Positions 9,453 through 18,064 of a DNA stretch of 64,000 nt are shown here, in pieces. Positions within the stretch are counted from its first letter, which is position 1. Each line of letters starts with the position of its first letter. The notes beneath the pieces are model-generated. The model worked only from the letters and a program-made list of their open reading frames with translations. It had not been told where the DNA came from and did not search any database. This stretch comes from Pseudomonas flavescens. Lineage in GTDB: Bacteria; Pseudomonadota; Gammaproteobacteria; Pseudomonadales; Pseudomonadaceae. The position numbers and the translations under genes are program-made. The stretch lies in the NCBI RefSeq assembly GCF_013408425.1, contig NZ_JACBYV010000001.1:5642001-5706000 (forward strand). The letters run 5' to 3'.

Positions 9453-10124
9453 TCAGAGAAACAGGCTGCTGATCAATTCGGTGCGGTTGCTCACACCGAG
9501 CTTGCGATAGAGATGCAGCAAGTGCGTCTTGATCGTCGGCAGCCCAAGGCCCAGCTGGCGCGCGAGGAGTTTGTTCGGCAGGCCGTCGCGCAGCAGCAGG
9601 GCAAGCTCGCGCTCCCGCGGTGTGAGCGCCTTCAGGCGATCGCCGGCACTCTGTGGCTGGCTGCGCGCAGCCAGCTCCATCAGACCATGCAGGGGCAGCA
9701 GGCACTGCAGTTCTTCGGGGCGAAAAGGCCCCAGGTGGGCGCCGCGCAACAGCGAGACGCCAGCGCTCGGCTTGCCATCGACATGGGCGATGATTTCCAC
9801 CACGTCCACCACGGCATGATGCTGCAGAAAGCGGCGGTATTGACGGTTGTCTGCCTCGCTCTGCTGCGCCAGGCCCGTGCGCAACGGTACCACCGGCAGG
9901 CCGGCGGCCTGGCAATGGTCGGGGCGTAGCGGGTCGACATGGCGATAGTGGCGCAGATAGGCATCGTGCATGGGTTCGAGCATGTCCAGCAGGATGAAGT
10001 CGTACGCCTGCAGGTGTGCATCGATACGGTAGAACGCACCTTGCGAGGCGGGCACCACCTGGCGGAAGGCATTGAGGCAATGGCGACCGAAGTCGCCGCA
10101 GGACCCGCTGGCAGGTGGATGCAT
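9453..10124 (-). CDS. LuxR-family transcriptional regulator
   Basis: This 223-residue protein has a GerE/LuxR helix-turn-helix at its C terminus (LTPRERELALLLRDGLPNKL, then TIKTHLLHLYRKLGVSNRTEL, about residues 158-215). The N-terminal ~150 residues look like a GAF/PAS-type sensing domain and lack a response-regulator Asp pocket. It is encoded on the same strand just downstream of the cupin and PuuB-like oxidase genes, so it probably regulates amine or amino-acid use. No autoinducer-binding motif is seen. Confidence 0.85.
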   Translation of the reverse strand: MHPPASGSCGDFGRHCLNAFRQVVPASQGAFYRIDAHLQAYDFILLDMLEPMHDAYLRHYRHVDPLRPDHCQAAGLPVVPLRTGLAQQSEADNRQYRRFLQHHAVVDVVEIIAHVDGKPSAGVSLLRGAHLGPFRPEELQCLLPLHGLMELAARSQPQSAGDRLKALTPRERELALLLRDGLPNKLLARQLGLGLPTIKTHLLHLYRKLGVSNRTELISSLFL

Positions 10125-10172
10125 GGCGTGTCCTCGGCAAATGAGGCGCCAGCCGAGGCTGGCGCAGCTGGA

Positions 10173-10538
10173 TCAGGCGACCGCGTAGTAGTGTTTGACG
10201 AAGCTGTCGCTGACGATTTCCCACAGCACGGGCGTGCCCTTGGTCACGAACCAGGTGTCGCCGGTCTTGAAGCGACTGGTCTGGCCGGTGGATTCGTCGG
10301 TCAGCAGCACTTCACCGGTGACGACCGTGGCCTGCTCGCTGAACGGATAAGTCATGCGGAACTTGCCCTTGGTGGTGCCGAAGTAGGCCGAGCTGACCGG
10401 GTCGGTCGGCGCGCCGGCGGTCATCTTGCCGAAACACCTGACTTCGCCTTCGAGGATTTCCGAGCCGAGATCGACAACGGTGCCCCAGGCATCCAGCTGG
10501 TCGAGGGTGATGCCGTTCTTGATGGCAGTGAGGGACAT
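10173..10538 (-). CDS. Small cupin-domain protein (EutQ-like / DUF861)
   Basis: This is a 121-residue single cupin barrel. The second-half motif reads GEVLLTDESTGQTSRFKTGD followed by TWFVTKGTPVLWEI, typical of the cupin_3/EutQ-like group often found beside amine oxidases and aldehyde dehydrogenases in Pseudomonas. It is 69 bp downstream of the FAD oxidase and probably cotranscribed with it. Its function is not established; binding of a small ligand or metal is the usual suggestion. Confidence 0.8.
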   Translation of the reverse strand: MSLTAIKNGITLDQLDAWGTVVDLGSEILEGEVRCFGKMTAGAPTDPVSSAYFGTTKGKFRMTYPFSEQATVVTGEVLLTDESTGQTSRFKTGDTWFVTKGTPVLWEIVSDSFVKHYYAVA

Positions 10539-10607
10539 GGGTGGTTGCTCCTGTTAGAGGGTGTGAATGCTTCGATGAGCAAGTACCTGTGATGGCCTTG
10601 CCCGGTA

Positions 10608-11906
10608 TCAGCGGCGACCGTTCCAGTAGCCGGACAGTTGGTGCAGGGTCTTGCCGCCGGTAAGCAGCAGAGGGCGGAAGTGATCCTTGCCGATGACCTT
10701 GATGCGGCGCACCGAACTGACCAGGTCGTAGCGCGCGGAGCCTTCGCTCATACCCTCTGCCAGCACCTTGCAGATGATGTGACTGGGCGTGACACCGAAC
10801 CCCGAGTAGCCCTGCACGAAGAAGGCGTTGGGGCGACCCGGCAGGCTGCCTATCTGCGGAAACAGATTCGGGCTGGTAGCCATCGGGCCGCCCCAGGCCA
10901 GGTCGATCTTCACGTCCTTGAGGTAAGGGAAGATCTTCAGCATCAGGTTGCGGTTCCAGGCCTTGAGGTCGTTCGGGATGTGTTCGATGAAAGGCGTGGC
11001 GGCCCCGAACAGCAGCCGGTTCTCCTTGGTGACGCGGTAGTAGTCGATGACCGGGCGGATGTCGCTGTAAGCACCGCGGATCGGGCTGATGCGCTGGATC
11101 ATCTCGTCCGACAGCGGCTCGGTCATGATCTGGAAGGCGTAGGTGTTGATGGTGCTGCGGTGCAGCTCCGGTTCCAGTTTGTTGAGGAAACTGTCACAGG
11201 CCCACAGTAGTTTGCTGGCCTTGACCGAGCCCTTGCCGGTGCGCACGGTGATGCGCTCGCCGTAGGTCACTTCCAATGCCGGGCTGTACTCGAAGATCCT
11301 CACGCCATGGCTGCTCAGGGCCTTGGCCTCGCCCAGCAACAGGTTCAGCGAATGCACGTGACCGCCGCCCATGTGCAGCAAGGCGCTGCCATAGGCATCG
11401 GAGCCGATGATCTGCTTGACCTCGGAGCCACCCAGAAAACGGATTTCATGCGGCGAGCCGAGGGATTTGAATTCCTTCTCCCAGGTGCGCAGGGTCTTTT
11501 CCTGGCGCGCGTTGAAGCCCAGGTAACCATAACCGTGGCAGAAGTCGGCATCGATCTCGTACTTGGCGATCCGGTCCTTGATGATGTCGGCACCCATGTC
11601 GCTGATCTCGAAAATCTGCCGCAGGCCGTCTTCGCCTACGTCCTTGCGGATCTTCTCCATGTCGTGACCGATGCCGGCCATGATCTGCCCGCCATTGCGC
11701 CCGGTGCCGCCGAAGCCGAGGTAGCGCGCTTCCAGCACGACGATATTGGTGATGCCTTTCTCCGCCAGCTCCAGCGCCGTGTTGATGCCGGAGAAACCAC
11801 CGCCGATCACGACTACATCCGCCTCCAGATCCTGATCCAGTGAAGGAAAGCTGAGGTCGTACTTCTTGGTAGCGGTGTAGTAGGTAGGTGTTTCGATGTT
11901 GATCAT
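10608..11906 (-). CDS. FAD-dependent amine oxidase, PuuB-like (DAO family)
   Basis: This 432-residue flavoprotein of the D-amino-acid-oxidase fold has an FAD-binding motif (VVVIGGGFSGINTALELAE) near residue 32, GFGGTGRNGGQIMAGIGHD after it, and a C-terminal FVQGYSGFGVTPSHI flavin-contact motif. It resembles gamma-glutamylputrescine oxidase PuuB, which oxidises a primary amine to an aldehyde with release of ammonia and H2O2. The start MINIETPTYY at 11906 is preferred to 12083, whose added residues are low-complexity Arg-rich and not family-like. The gene diverges from an HpaR paralogue, which raises the possibility of control by aromatic acids and of a tyramine-type substrate (inference). Confidence 0.82.
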   Translation of the reverse strand: MINIETPTYYTATKKYDLSFPSLDQDLEADVVVIGGGFSGINTALELAEKGITNIVVLEARYLGFGGTGRNGGQIMAGIGHDMEKIRKDVGEDGLRQIFEISDMGADIIKDRIAKYEIDADFCHGYGYLGFNARQEKTLRTWEKEFKSLGSPHEIRFLGGSEVKQIIGSDAYGSALLHMGGGHVHSLNLLLGEAKALSSHGVRIFEYSPALEVTYGERITVRTGKGSVKASKLLWACDSFLNKLEPELHRSTINTYAFQIMTEPLSDEMIQRISPIRGAYSDIRPVIDYYRVTKENRLLFGAATPFIEHIPNDLKAWNRNLMLKIFPYLKDVKIDLAWGGPMATSPNLFPQIGSLPGRPNAFFVQGYSGFGVTPSHIICKVLAEGMSEGSARYDLVSSVRRIKVIGKDHFRPLLLTGGKTLHQLSGYWNGRR

Positions 11907-12323
11907 GGCAACGACCTGGAAACGGTGAGAGATACCTGCGTTGAGGGATAGTAGTCCCCTGCACCCCCTGTGCGTCTTGTCCCTGTCTGTCGTCAGTCTT
12001 GACCGGGACTGACAAGGCGCCTCGCGCTGCTCTCGCCCGCCTGGCGCAGCGTCCTCGCGCGCGCGAGGGTGCCCCGTGTGCACGACTCATCGAGCGCTTG
12101 AGAAACCAGTGCCGGATGGTGTGCGTTCGTCGTGATCGTGCAAGGCCGTGAACAGATTAACGACAGGGCGGGGGTGTGATGGCCCTGGCACGCCGGTGCA
12201 AAAGCCTGGCAGGCACGTGCATGACCGCTGGCGTTTCGCTGTTTCAAATGGCGATGCCTGCCTCGTCATGGCGTAAGCTGGCGGCCTGGTTAAATTATTA
12301 ACGAATCATCATTGCCTGAGATC
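11907..12323. other. Divergent intergenic region, puuB-like / hpaR paralogue
   Basis: This 417-bp gap separates the oxidase gene (leftward) from the hpaR paralogue (rightward). No gene is supported in it. It is GC-rich except for an AT-rich patch at 12289-12306, which holds an inverted repeat listed separately. Promoters for both genes must lie here, but no clear -35/-10 pair stands out. Confidence 0.6.
12289..12306. promoter_or_regulatory. Candidate HpaR-type operator (site A)
   Basis: GTTAA at 12289-12293 and TTAAC at 12298-12302 form a perfect inverted repeat around ATTA, continuing into the shared core TTAACGA. The core recurs at 21079-21085 and 22743-22749, in front of or near the other hpa regulatory genes. 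MarR proteins bind such short AT-rich palindromes and usually repress their own gene. Confidence 0.5.
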
Positions 12324-12746
12324 ATGTCGAGCCCACGTCTTTCCCTGACCCTTACCCTGTTGCAGGCCCGCGAGTCGGCCATGCGTTTCTTTCGTCCTCA
12401 ACTCAATCTGCACGGGCTCACCGAACAGCAATGGCGGGTGATTCGCATCCTGCGTCAGCAGGGCGAGCTGGAGAGCCATCAGCTGGCGCGTCTGGCCTGC
12501 ATTCTCAAACCGAGCATGAGTGGCGTGCTGGTGCGTCTCGAACGCGATGGCATGGTCTGCCGGCGCAAGATGAGCGAAGACCAACGCCGCGTGCTGGTCG
12601 GGCTGACGGAAAAGGGCGAGCAATGTTTCCAGGCCATGAGCGTGGAAATGGAGCGTAACTATCAGCGTATCGAGGAGCAGATCGGCGCGGAAAAATTCGC
12701 CCTGTTGCTGGATCTGCTCAAGGATCTGAAAGCGGTCAAGCCCTGA
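12324..12746 (+). CDS. HpaR-type MarR regulator, paralogue next to the amine oxidase
   Basis: This 140-residue MarR-family repressor has a winged helix: LTEQQWRVIRILRQQGELES, then ACILKPSMSGVLVRLERDG and the wing RRKMSEDQRRVLVGLTEKG. It aligns along its whole length with the HpaR at 21283-21705, with identical blocks such as TEQQWRVIRILRQ, ACILKPSM and MERNYQRI. In E. coli, HpaR represses the meta-cleavage operon and is released by 4-hydroxyphenylacetate or homoprotocatechuate. An in-frame TTG at 12312 is an alternative start; the ATG (MSSPRLSL) fits family length better. It faces away from the PuuB-like oxidase, which is probably its target. Confidence 0.85.
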   Translation: MSSPRLSLTLTLLQARESAMRFFRPQLNLHGLTEQQWRVIRILRQQGELESHQLARLACILKPSMSGVLVRLERDGMVCRRKMSEDQRRVLVGLTEKGEQCFQAMSVEMERNYQRIEEQIGAEKFALLLDLLKDLKAVKP

Positions 12747-12794
12747 TCGCGTGCAGGCCGCGCGCTGCTGGCCGTGACGGCACAGCATCGCCAT

Positions 12795-13343
12795 TCACTG
12801 CAGCGGGGCGTTGAACTGCTCTGCGACAAAGCGCTGCAGGGTCGCCGCAGCAGCGTCGTAATCCCCCTCTCTGGCCTGTGCCAGTGCCTCGACCTGAACG
12901 CGCTCCTGTTCGATCACATAGGCCCAGAACGCCTGAGTCTCTGCGTCGCCCGGGCGCGGTACGGCCTGCCGCTCGGCAAGGTAGTCGGCCGTGGCATTGG
13001 CCAGCATCTTCACGAACGCCTTTTCCTGCAGCCAGGAGAATGCCAGTGAGGCCTGAGCCTTGAAGCCGCCACTGCGTGTTCGCTGCAGATCATGGCGGCG
13101 GGCTTGAGCCTGGTAGCGAGGCAACTGGGCGGCCTCGAGCACCGCATAGGCACTCCAGAACCGACCTTGCGCGGTGCCGGCGTGGCGCTCAGCCAATGCC
13201 GGTACTACGTCGAGGGCAACCGCTCGGTTGTCCAGCTCCTTGTCCAGCGCAGCGAGATAGGCCGCATCGTCCGCCACGGCCGGACGTACCAGCGCCAGCA
13301 GGCACAGCATGTGGACAAGGTGTTTCAGGGGCTGGCGCAGCAT
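12795..13343 (-). CDS. Exported protein of unknown function
   Basis: This 182-residue protein has a signal peptide (LVHMLCLLALVRPAVA, cleavage near ADD) followed by a helical, Ala/Gln-rich mature part (AYLAALDKELDN, FVKMLANATADYLAER, RFVAEQFNAPLQ). No catalytic motif or named domain was recognised. It is encoded downstream of and convergent with the hpaR paralogue. The helical repeats suggest a periplasmic binding or chaperone-like role, but this is only an impression. Confidence 0.6.
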   Translation of the reverse strand: MLRQPLKHLVHMLCLLALVRPAVADDAAYLAALDKELDNRAVALDVVPALAERHAGTAQGRFWSAYAVLEAAQLPRYQAQARRHDLQRTRSGGFKAQASLAFSWLQEKAFVKMLANATADYLAERQAVPRPGDAETQAFWAYVIEQERVQVEALAQAREGDYDAAAATLQRFVAEQFNAPLQ

Positions 13344-13412
13344 CGAGAAATCTCCAAAAAAATGGCCCTATCAAGGGCCCAAGGGTGACAAGCAGCGGGA
13401 GATACCTCGGCC

Positions 13413-14867
13413 TCAGTGGATGCCCAGGCACATGTACTTCAGCTCGATGTAATCATCGATGCCATATCGGGAACCTTCGCGGCCGAGGCCGGACTGCTTG
13501 ATGCCGCCGAAGGGCGCCACCTCGGTGGATATCAGCCCCTCGTTGACGCCGACCATGCCGTACTCCAGCGCTTCGCTGACGCGCCAGGCGCGGCCCAGAT
13601 CACGGGTGTAGAGGTAGGACGCGAGACCGAACTCGGTGTCGTTGGCCATGGCGATGGCCTGCTCCTCGCTGTCGAAGCGGAAGATCGGTGCCAGCGGGCC
13701 GAAGGTTTCGTCGCGGGCGACCAGCATGTCCGGGGTGACATCGCCCAGCACCGTTGGCTCGAAGAAGTTGCCCCCGAGGCGATGGGGCTTGCCACCGGCC
13801 AGCACCTTGGCGCCTTTGCCGAGCGCGTCCTCGATGTGCTCCTGAACCTTGGCCACTGCCTTGGCGTTGATCAGCGGGCCTTGCTGGGCTCCTTCGTCAT
13901 CGGCCGGGGCTACCTTCAAGGCATTCACGGCGGCGACCAGACGCGCGCTGAATGCCTCGTATACGCCGCTCTGCACCAGCAGGCGGTTGGTGCACACGCA
14001 GGTCTGCCCGCTGTTGCGGAACTTGGAGCCGAGGGCGCCCTGTACGGCAGCGTCCAGATCGGCGTCATCGAAGACGATGAAGGGGGCATTGCCACCCAGC
14101 TCGAGGCTGACCTTCTTGATGCTGTCGGCGCACTGCGCCATCAGCAGTTTGCCGATGCCGGTGGAACCGGTGAACGACAGCTTCTGCACCTGCGGGTTGC
14201 CGGTCAGTTCAGCGCCGATCTCCCGCGAGCGGGTACCCGGAACGATGTTCAGAACACCGGCCGGAATGCCGGCACGTTCGCCGAGCACGGCCAGCGCCAG
14301 TGCCGACAGGGGCGTTTCCGAGGCGGGCTTGAGCACTACCGTGCAGCCGGCAGCGAGGGCCGGACCGACCTTGCGGGTGATCATGGCGTTGGGGAAATTC
14401 CACGGGGTGATGGCAGCGACCACACCGATGGCCTGCTTGATCACCACCAGACGGCGGCCTTGCTTGTCATGCGGGATGACGTCGCCGTAGATGCGTTTGG
14501 CTTCCTCGGCGAACCATTCGATGAAGCTGGCGCCATAGGCGATTTCGCCACGACTTTCGGCCAGCGGCTTGCCCTGTTCCCAGCTCAGCAGGCGGGCGAG
14601 GTCTTGCTGATTTTCCAGTATCAGGTTGAACCAGTTACGCAGGATGCTGCTGCGCTCCTTGGCGGTCTTGCCACGCCAGGCAGGCAGCGCAGCTTGGGCC
14701 GCGTCGATGGCCCTGGCTGTTTCGGTGCGGCCAAGGGAGGCGACTTCGGCGATCAGCTCGCCGTTGGCCGGGTTGGTCACGGCGAAGCGTGCCTCGTCGT
14801 CGGCTTCGATCCACTGGCCATCGATGTAGGCCTGTTCGCGCAGCAGGTTAAGGTCGGTGAGTTTCAT
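13413..14867 (-). CDS. gabD: Succinate-semialdehyde dehydrogenase (NAD(P)+)
   Basis: This 484-residue aldehyde dehydrogenase has ITPWNFPNAMI (oxyanion Asn region), the catalytic Glu in LELGGNAP and the catalytic Cys in NSGQTCVCTNR. The start (MKLTDLNLLREQAYIDGQW) and the QGKPLAESRGEI motif are those of GabD. It oxidises succinic semialdehyde to succinate. It is 39 bp downstream of hpaI, whose aldolase produces pyruvate and succinic semialdehyde, so here it closes the 4-hydroxyphenylacetate pathway into the TCA cycle. Confidence 0.92.
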   Translation of the reverse strand: MKLTDLNLLREQAYIDGQWIEADDEARFAVTNPANGELIAEVASLGRTETARAIDAAQAALPAWRGKTAKERSSILRNWFNLILENQQDLARLLSWEQGKPLAESRGEIAYGASFIEWFAEEAKRIYGDVIPHDKQGRRLVVIKQAIGVVAAITPWNFPNAMITRKVGPALAAGCTVVLKPASETPLSALALAVLGERAGIPAGVLNIVPGTRSREIGAELTGNPQVQKLSFTGSTGIGKLLMAQCADSIKKVSLELGGNAPFIVFDDADLDAAVQGALGSKFRNSGQTCVCTNRLLVQSGVYEAFSARLVAAVNALKVAPADDEGAQQGPLINAKAVAKVQEHIEDALGKGAKVLAGGKPHRLGGNFFEPTVLGDVTPDMLVARDETFGPLAPIFRFDSEEQAIAMANDTEFGLASYLYTRDLGRAWRVSEALEYGMVGVNEGLISTEVAPFGGIKQSGLGREGSRYGIDDYIELKYMCLGIH

Positions 14868-14906
14868 TGAGGTCTCGGCAATGCGTGGATATCGTCGTGG
14901 CGGCGC

Positions 14907-15710
14907 TCAGTAGACGCCGCCCCCGCGGGTAGTCGGCGCTGGCGCAGCCTTGAAATCGGCCGCCAGGGTCTGCAGGCCGCGCATCAGTACCGTGGTGTCG
15001 ACCCCGACCGCGACGAAGCGCGCGCCCAACTCGATATAACGGCGGGCCAGTGTCTGATCGGCGCTGAGAATGCCCGCCGCCTTGCCAGCCTTCTGGATGC
15101 GCACGATGGCGTCCTCGATGGCGGCCTGGACGTCCGGGTGGCCGGGGTTGCCACGCTGGCCCATGGAAGCGCTGAGATCGGCCGGGCCGATGAACACGCC
15201 ATCGACCCCGTCGACCGCGACGATCTCGTCCAGCCGGGCCAGGCCGTCGAGATTCTCGATCTGCACCAGCAGGCACATCTGTTCGTCGGCCTTGTCCAGG
15301 TAGCCGGGGATGCTGTTCCAGCGCGAAGCGCGGGCCAGCGCACTACCAACGCCACGTACGCCCGACGGCGGATAGTGAATGGCGCGCACCAGCTCGCGTG
15401 CCTGTTCGGCACTTTCCACCATGGGCACCAGCAGGGTCTGGGCGCCGATGTCGAGAATCTGCTTGATCAGCGCGGTGTCGCCGATCACCGGGCGAATCAC
15501 CGCTTGTGAGGGGTAGGGCGCCACGGCCTGCAACTGACCGAGCAGGCCGCGCAGATCGTTGGGCGCGTGTTCACCATCGATCAGCAGCCAGTCAAAGCCA
15601 GCGTTGGCGGCCAGCTCGGCGCAGTAGGGGTCGGCCAGGCCCAGCCACAGGCCGATCTGCGCATCGCCCGACTGCAGGCGTTGTTTGAAGCTATTGATGG
15701 GCATGTCCAT
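14907..15710 (-). CDS. hpaI: 4-hydroxy-2-oxo-heptane-1,7-dioate aldolase
   Basis: This 267-residue class II pyruvate aldolase of the HpcH/HpaI family has [31 protein letters not shown] (His/Asp), the metal-binding region [26 protein letters not shown] and [11 protein letters not shown]. It splits 4-hydroxy-2-oxoheptanedioate into pyruvate and succinic semialdehyde, using a divalent metal. The C terminus carries a short extension ([13 protein letters not shown]) beyond the E. coli protein. It lies 17 bp after hpaH in the meta-cleavage operon. Confidence 0.93.
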   Translation of the reverse strand: MDMPINSFKQRLQSGDAQIGLWLGLADPYCAELAANAGFDWLLIDGEHAPNDLRGLLGQLQAVAPYPSQAVIRPVIGDTALIKQILDIGAQTLLVPMVESAEQARELVRAIHYPPSGVRGVGSALARASRWNSIPGYLDKADEQMCLLVQIENLDGLARLDEIVAVDGVDGVFIGPADLSASMGQRGNPGHPDVQAAIEDAIVRIQKAGKAAGILSADQTLARRYIELGARFVAVGVDTTVLMRGLQTLAADFKAAPAPTTRGGGVY

Positions 15711-15727
15711 GGCAGGCTCCTTGCAGC

Positions 15728-16531
15728 TCAGACGAATCGGCAGGCGATGCTGCCAAGCTGGTCGTAGTCGACGTGGAAGGTGTCACCGGGGTTGGCCGCG
15801 ACCGGGCGGGTGAACGAGCCGCCAAGAATGATCTGGCCAGGCTCCAGGGTGACGTCATAGGGCGCCAGCTTGTTCGCCAGCCAGGCCACACCCTTGGCCG
15901 GGTGGTTGAGCACCGCGGCGGAAACGCCGGACTCTTCGATCACGCCATTGCGATAGAGCACCGCAGGCACCTTGCGCAGGTCGATCTCGGTCGGGCGCAC
16001 GGCGCGGCCTCCCATCACCACGCCGGCATTCGCCGCATTGTCGGAAATGGTGTCGAACACCTTGCGGGTCGCCCTGGTATCCGGGTCGACCTGCTGGATA
16101 CGTGCATCGATGATCTCCAGCGCAGGGATCACCCATTCGGTGGCCTCGAGTACATCGAACAGGGTCACGTTCGGCCCCTTCAGCGGCTTGCCAAGGATGA
16201 ATGCCAGCTCCACTTCCACACGCGGCACGATGAAGCGGTCGAAGGGAATGTCGCTGCCCTCGTCGAAGAACATGTCGTCGAGCAACGCGCCGTAGTCCGG
16301 CTCGGTGATGTTCGACGATACCTGCATGGCGCGGGAGGTCAGACCGATCTTGTGGCCGACCAGCCTGCGGCCGTCCTCGATCTTGCGCGCTACCCAGGCA
16401 CGCTGGATGGCGTAGGCATCCTCGATGGTGATCTGCGGGTGATCCAGGGAAAACTGGCGCACCTGCTGGCGTGACCGCTCGGCGGCGTCGAGGCGGGCGG
16501 CAGCCTGCTGGATGAAGGAGGAGTCGAGCAT
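15728..16531 (-). CDS. hpaH: 2-oxo-hept-4-ene-1,7-dioate hydratase
   Basis: This 267-residue protein belongs to the MhpD/HpcG hydratase group: [49 protein letters not shown] and [14 protein letters not shown]. The acidic residues in the VEVELAF segment bind the divalent metal. The reaction adds water to 2-oxohept-4-enedioate to give the HpaI substrate. The length matches the E. coli enzyme. The gene is 8 bp downstream of hpaF. Confidence 0.93.
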   Translation of the reverse strand: MLDSSFIQQAAARLDAAERSRQQVRQFSLDHPQITIEDAYAIQRAWVARKIEDGRRLVGHKIGLTSRAMQVSSNITEPDYGALLDDMFFDEGSDIPFDRFIVPRVEVELAFILGKPLKGPNVTLFDVLEATEWVIPALEIIDARIQQVDPDTRATRKVFDTISDNAANAGVVMGGRAVRPTEIDLRKVPAVLYRNGVIEESGVSAAVLNHPAKGVAWLANKLAPYDVTLEPGQIILGGSFTRPVAANPGDTFHVDYDQLGSIACRFV

Positions 16532-16539
16532 GGAAAACC

Positions 16540-16950
16540 TCAGGAAGTCTTGTTGAAAAGAGGGTGCAGGCTGCTGTGCTTGCCGTCGTAAACCTGGGCC
16601 TGGCCTTCGTCGATCTGCAGGGTGATGCCCACCGGGCGCTGCTCGAGGATGTCGCCCAGGCAGGTACGCAATACCGCCAGCAAGCTGTCGCCGACGCGTC
16701 GGTGTACTGCGGCGCTGCGGCCTGTCCCCATGCGCAGATTGGCGTACAGAAAACCGTAATCGCCATTGCCGTCGGCGACCGCGCAGTGCGTCGCCGGGTA
16801 GGCCAGCACGCGGGTGCCGCCAGTGGGAAACACCGCCTTGCCTTGCTCGTCACGCTGCGCCAGCATGCTGTCGGCCAGTGCCCGGCACAGGCCGGGAATG
16901 TCTGCCTCGCGCTCGAGGTCGGGGGTGTAGAGCAGCACCAGGTGGGGCAT
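16540..16950 (-). CDS. hpaF: 5-carboxymethyl-2-hydroxymuconate delta-isomerase
   Basis: This 136-residue protein begins [13 protein letters not shown]; the Pro after the initiator Met becomes the catalytic N-terminal proline as in the tautomerase superfamily. The start at 16950 is therefore functionally required; the open frame continues upstream to 17097 but any longer form would block the proline. It isomerises 5-carboxymethyl-2-hydroxymuconate before decarboxylation. The segment [20 protein letters not shown] matches HpcD. Confidence 0.92.
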   Translation of the reverse strand: MPHLVLLYTPDLEREADIPGLCRALADSMLAQRDEQGKAVFPTGGTRVLAYPATHCAVADGNGDYGFLYANLRMGTGRSAAVHRRVGDSLLAVLRTCLGDILEQRPVGITLQIDEGQAQVYDGKHSSLHPLFNKTS

Positions 16951-17029
16951 GTCGATCTCCAGTTGCGCCAACACGAGCGCAGTCGTGCCAGCGCCAGTTG
17001 CACGGTGGCGTTGAGGTGACGGCGTGTGG

Positions 17030-17953
17030 CTACAGACGGCTGGTCGAGACCACGCCCGCCGGGTTGGCGGCCTGTGGCGGCGGCAGTGCCGAGCCATCCT
17101 GTGGCGTCACCGGGAAGACCGCGTTGATCTGCCCGGTGCCCGAGGCGGCGAAGTAGGGCGTCAGCACCTCGACATTGCCGTCGTACTTCGACCAGCCCAT
17201 GGCACCCAGCAGCATGGCGGTGTCATGCATGAAGCCTTCGCCGTGCCCCTTGGCCGCGTACTCGGGCAGCATGTCGCAGAACGCTTCCCACTCGGCGTTC
17301 TGCCACATCTGCACGACGCGCTCGTCGAGGGTTTCCAGGAACGGGCTCCAGATTCTGGTGGCGAACTCCGGCGCCTGGCCGTTCTGGGCAAAACGATGCG
17401 ACAGCGAGCCGCTGGCCAGAAACGCCACGGTGCCGTCGTAGTGCTCTTCCACCGCCTTGCGCATGGCCCAGCCGAGGCGTGCACTGTCGTGCAGGTAGTG
17501 CGAGGTGCACAGCGAGGAGACCGAGATCACCTTGAAGTGCTGATCCTTGTTCATGTAGCGCATCGGCACCAACGTGCCGTATTCCGGGGCGAGCGTGGTG
17601 GCGTGGTGAGCCATGGTCTCGACGCCGAAGCGGTTGCACGCGTCGGCGAGAATCTTGCCCAGCTCCGGGTTGCCCGGAAACTCGTACTCCATGTTGCTGA
17701 TGAAGTGCGGCAGCTCGTTGCTGGTGTACAGGCCCTTGAAGTGAGGCCCGCAGTTGATGTGGTAGTTGGCGTTGACCAGCCAGTGGGTATCGAACACCAC
17801 GATGGTGTCCACACCCAGTTCCCGGCAGCGTCGGCTGATCTCCAGATGACCGTCGATGGCCGCCTTGCGAAAGCCCTGGCGTGGGCCTGGCAGCTCCGAC
17901 ACATACATCGACGGCACGTGGGTGATCTTTGCGGCCAGAGCGAGTTTGCCCAT
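17030..17953 (-). CDS. hpaD: 3,4-dihydroxyphenylacetate 2,3-dioxygenase
   Basis: This is a 307-residue extradiol ring-cleavage dioxygenase of the LigB superfamily. MGKLALAAKITHVPSMYVSE at the N terminus supplies a metal His, and VDTIVVFDTHWLV and YTSNELPHFI are as in E. coli HpcB. It opens homoprotocatechuate to 5-carboxymethyl-2-hydroxymuconate semialdehyde. The start at 17953 has GGAGAA seven bases upstream. The C terminus is longer than in E. coli (ending QAANPAGVVSTSRL). It is separated from hpaE by 111 bp and from hpaF by 79 bp. Confidence 0.93.
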   Translation of the reverse strand: MGKLALAAKITHVPSMYVSELPGPRQGFRKAAIDGHLEISRRCRELGVDTIVVFDTHWLVNANYHINCGPHFKGLYTSNELPHFISNMEYEFPGNPELGKILADACNRFGVETMAHHATTLAPEYGTLVPMRYMNKDQHFKVISVSSLCTSHYLHDSARLGWAMRKAVEEHYDGTVAFLASGSLSHRFAQNGQAPEFATRIWSPFLETLDERVVQMWQNAEWEAFCDMLPEYAAKGHGEGFMHDTAMLLGAMGWSKYDGNVEVLTPYFAASGTGQINAVFPVTPQDGSALPPPQAANPAGVVSTSRL

Positions 17954-18064
17954 GACGGTTCTCCTTGCGGGGCCGCTGCCGGCCCAGGTTCTTGTGATTG
18001 CTATGCACGCAGGAATGGAGCGCCCGTACCGGGTCATACGGCCAGGTACGGGGCGAGCGAGTCG

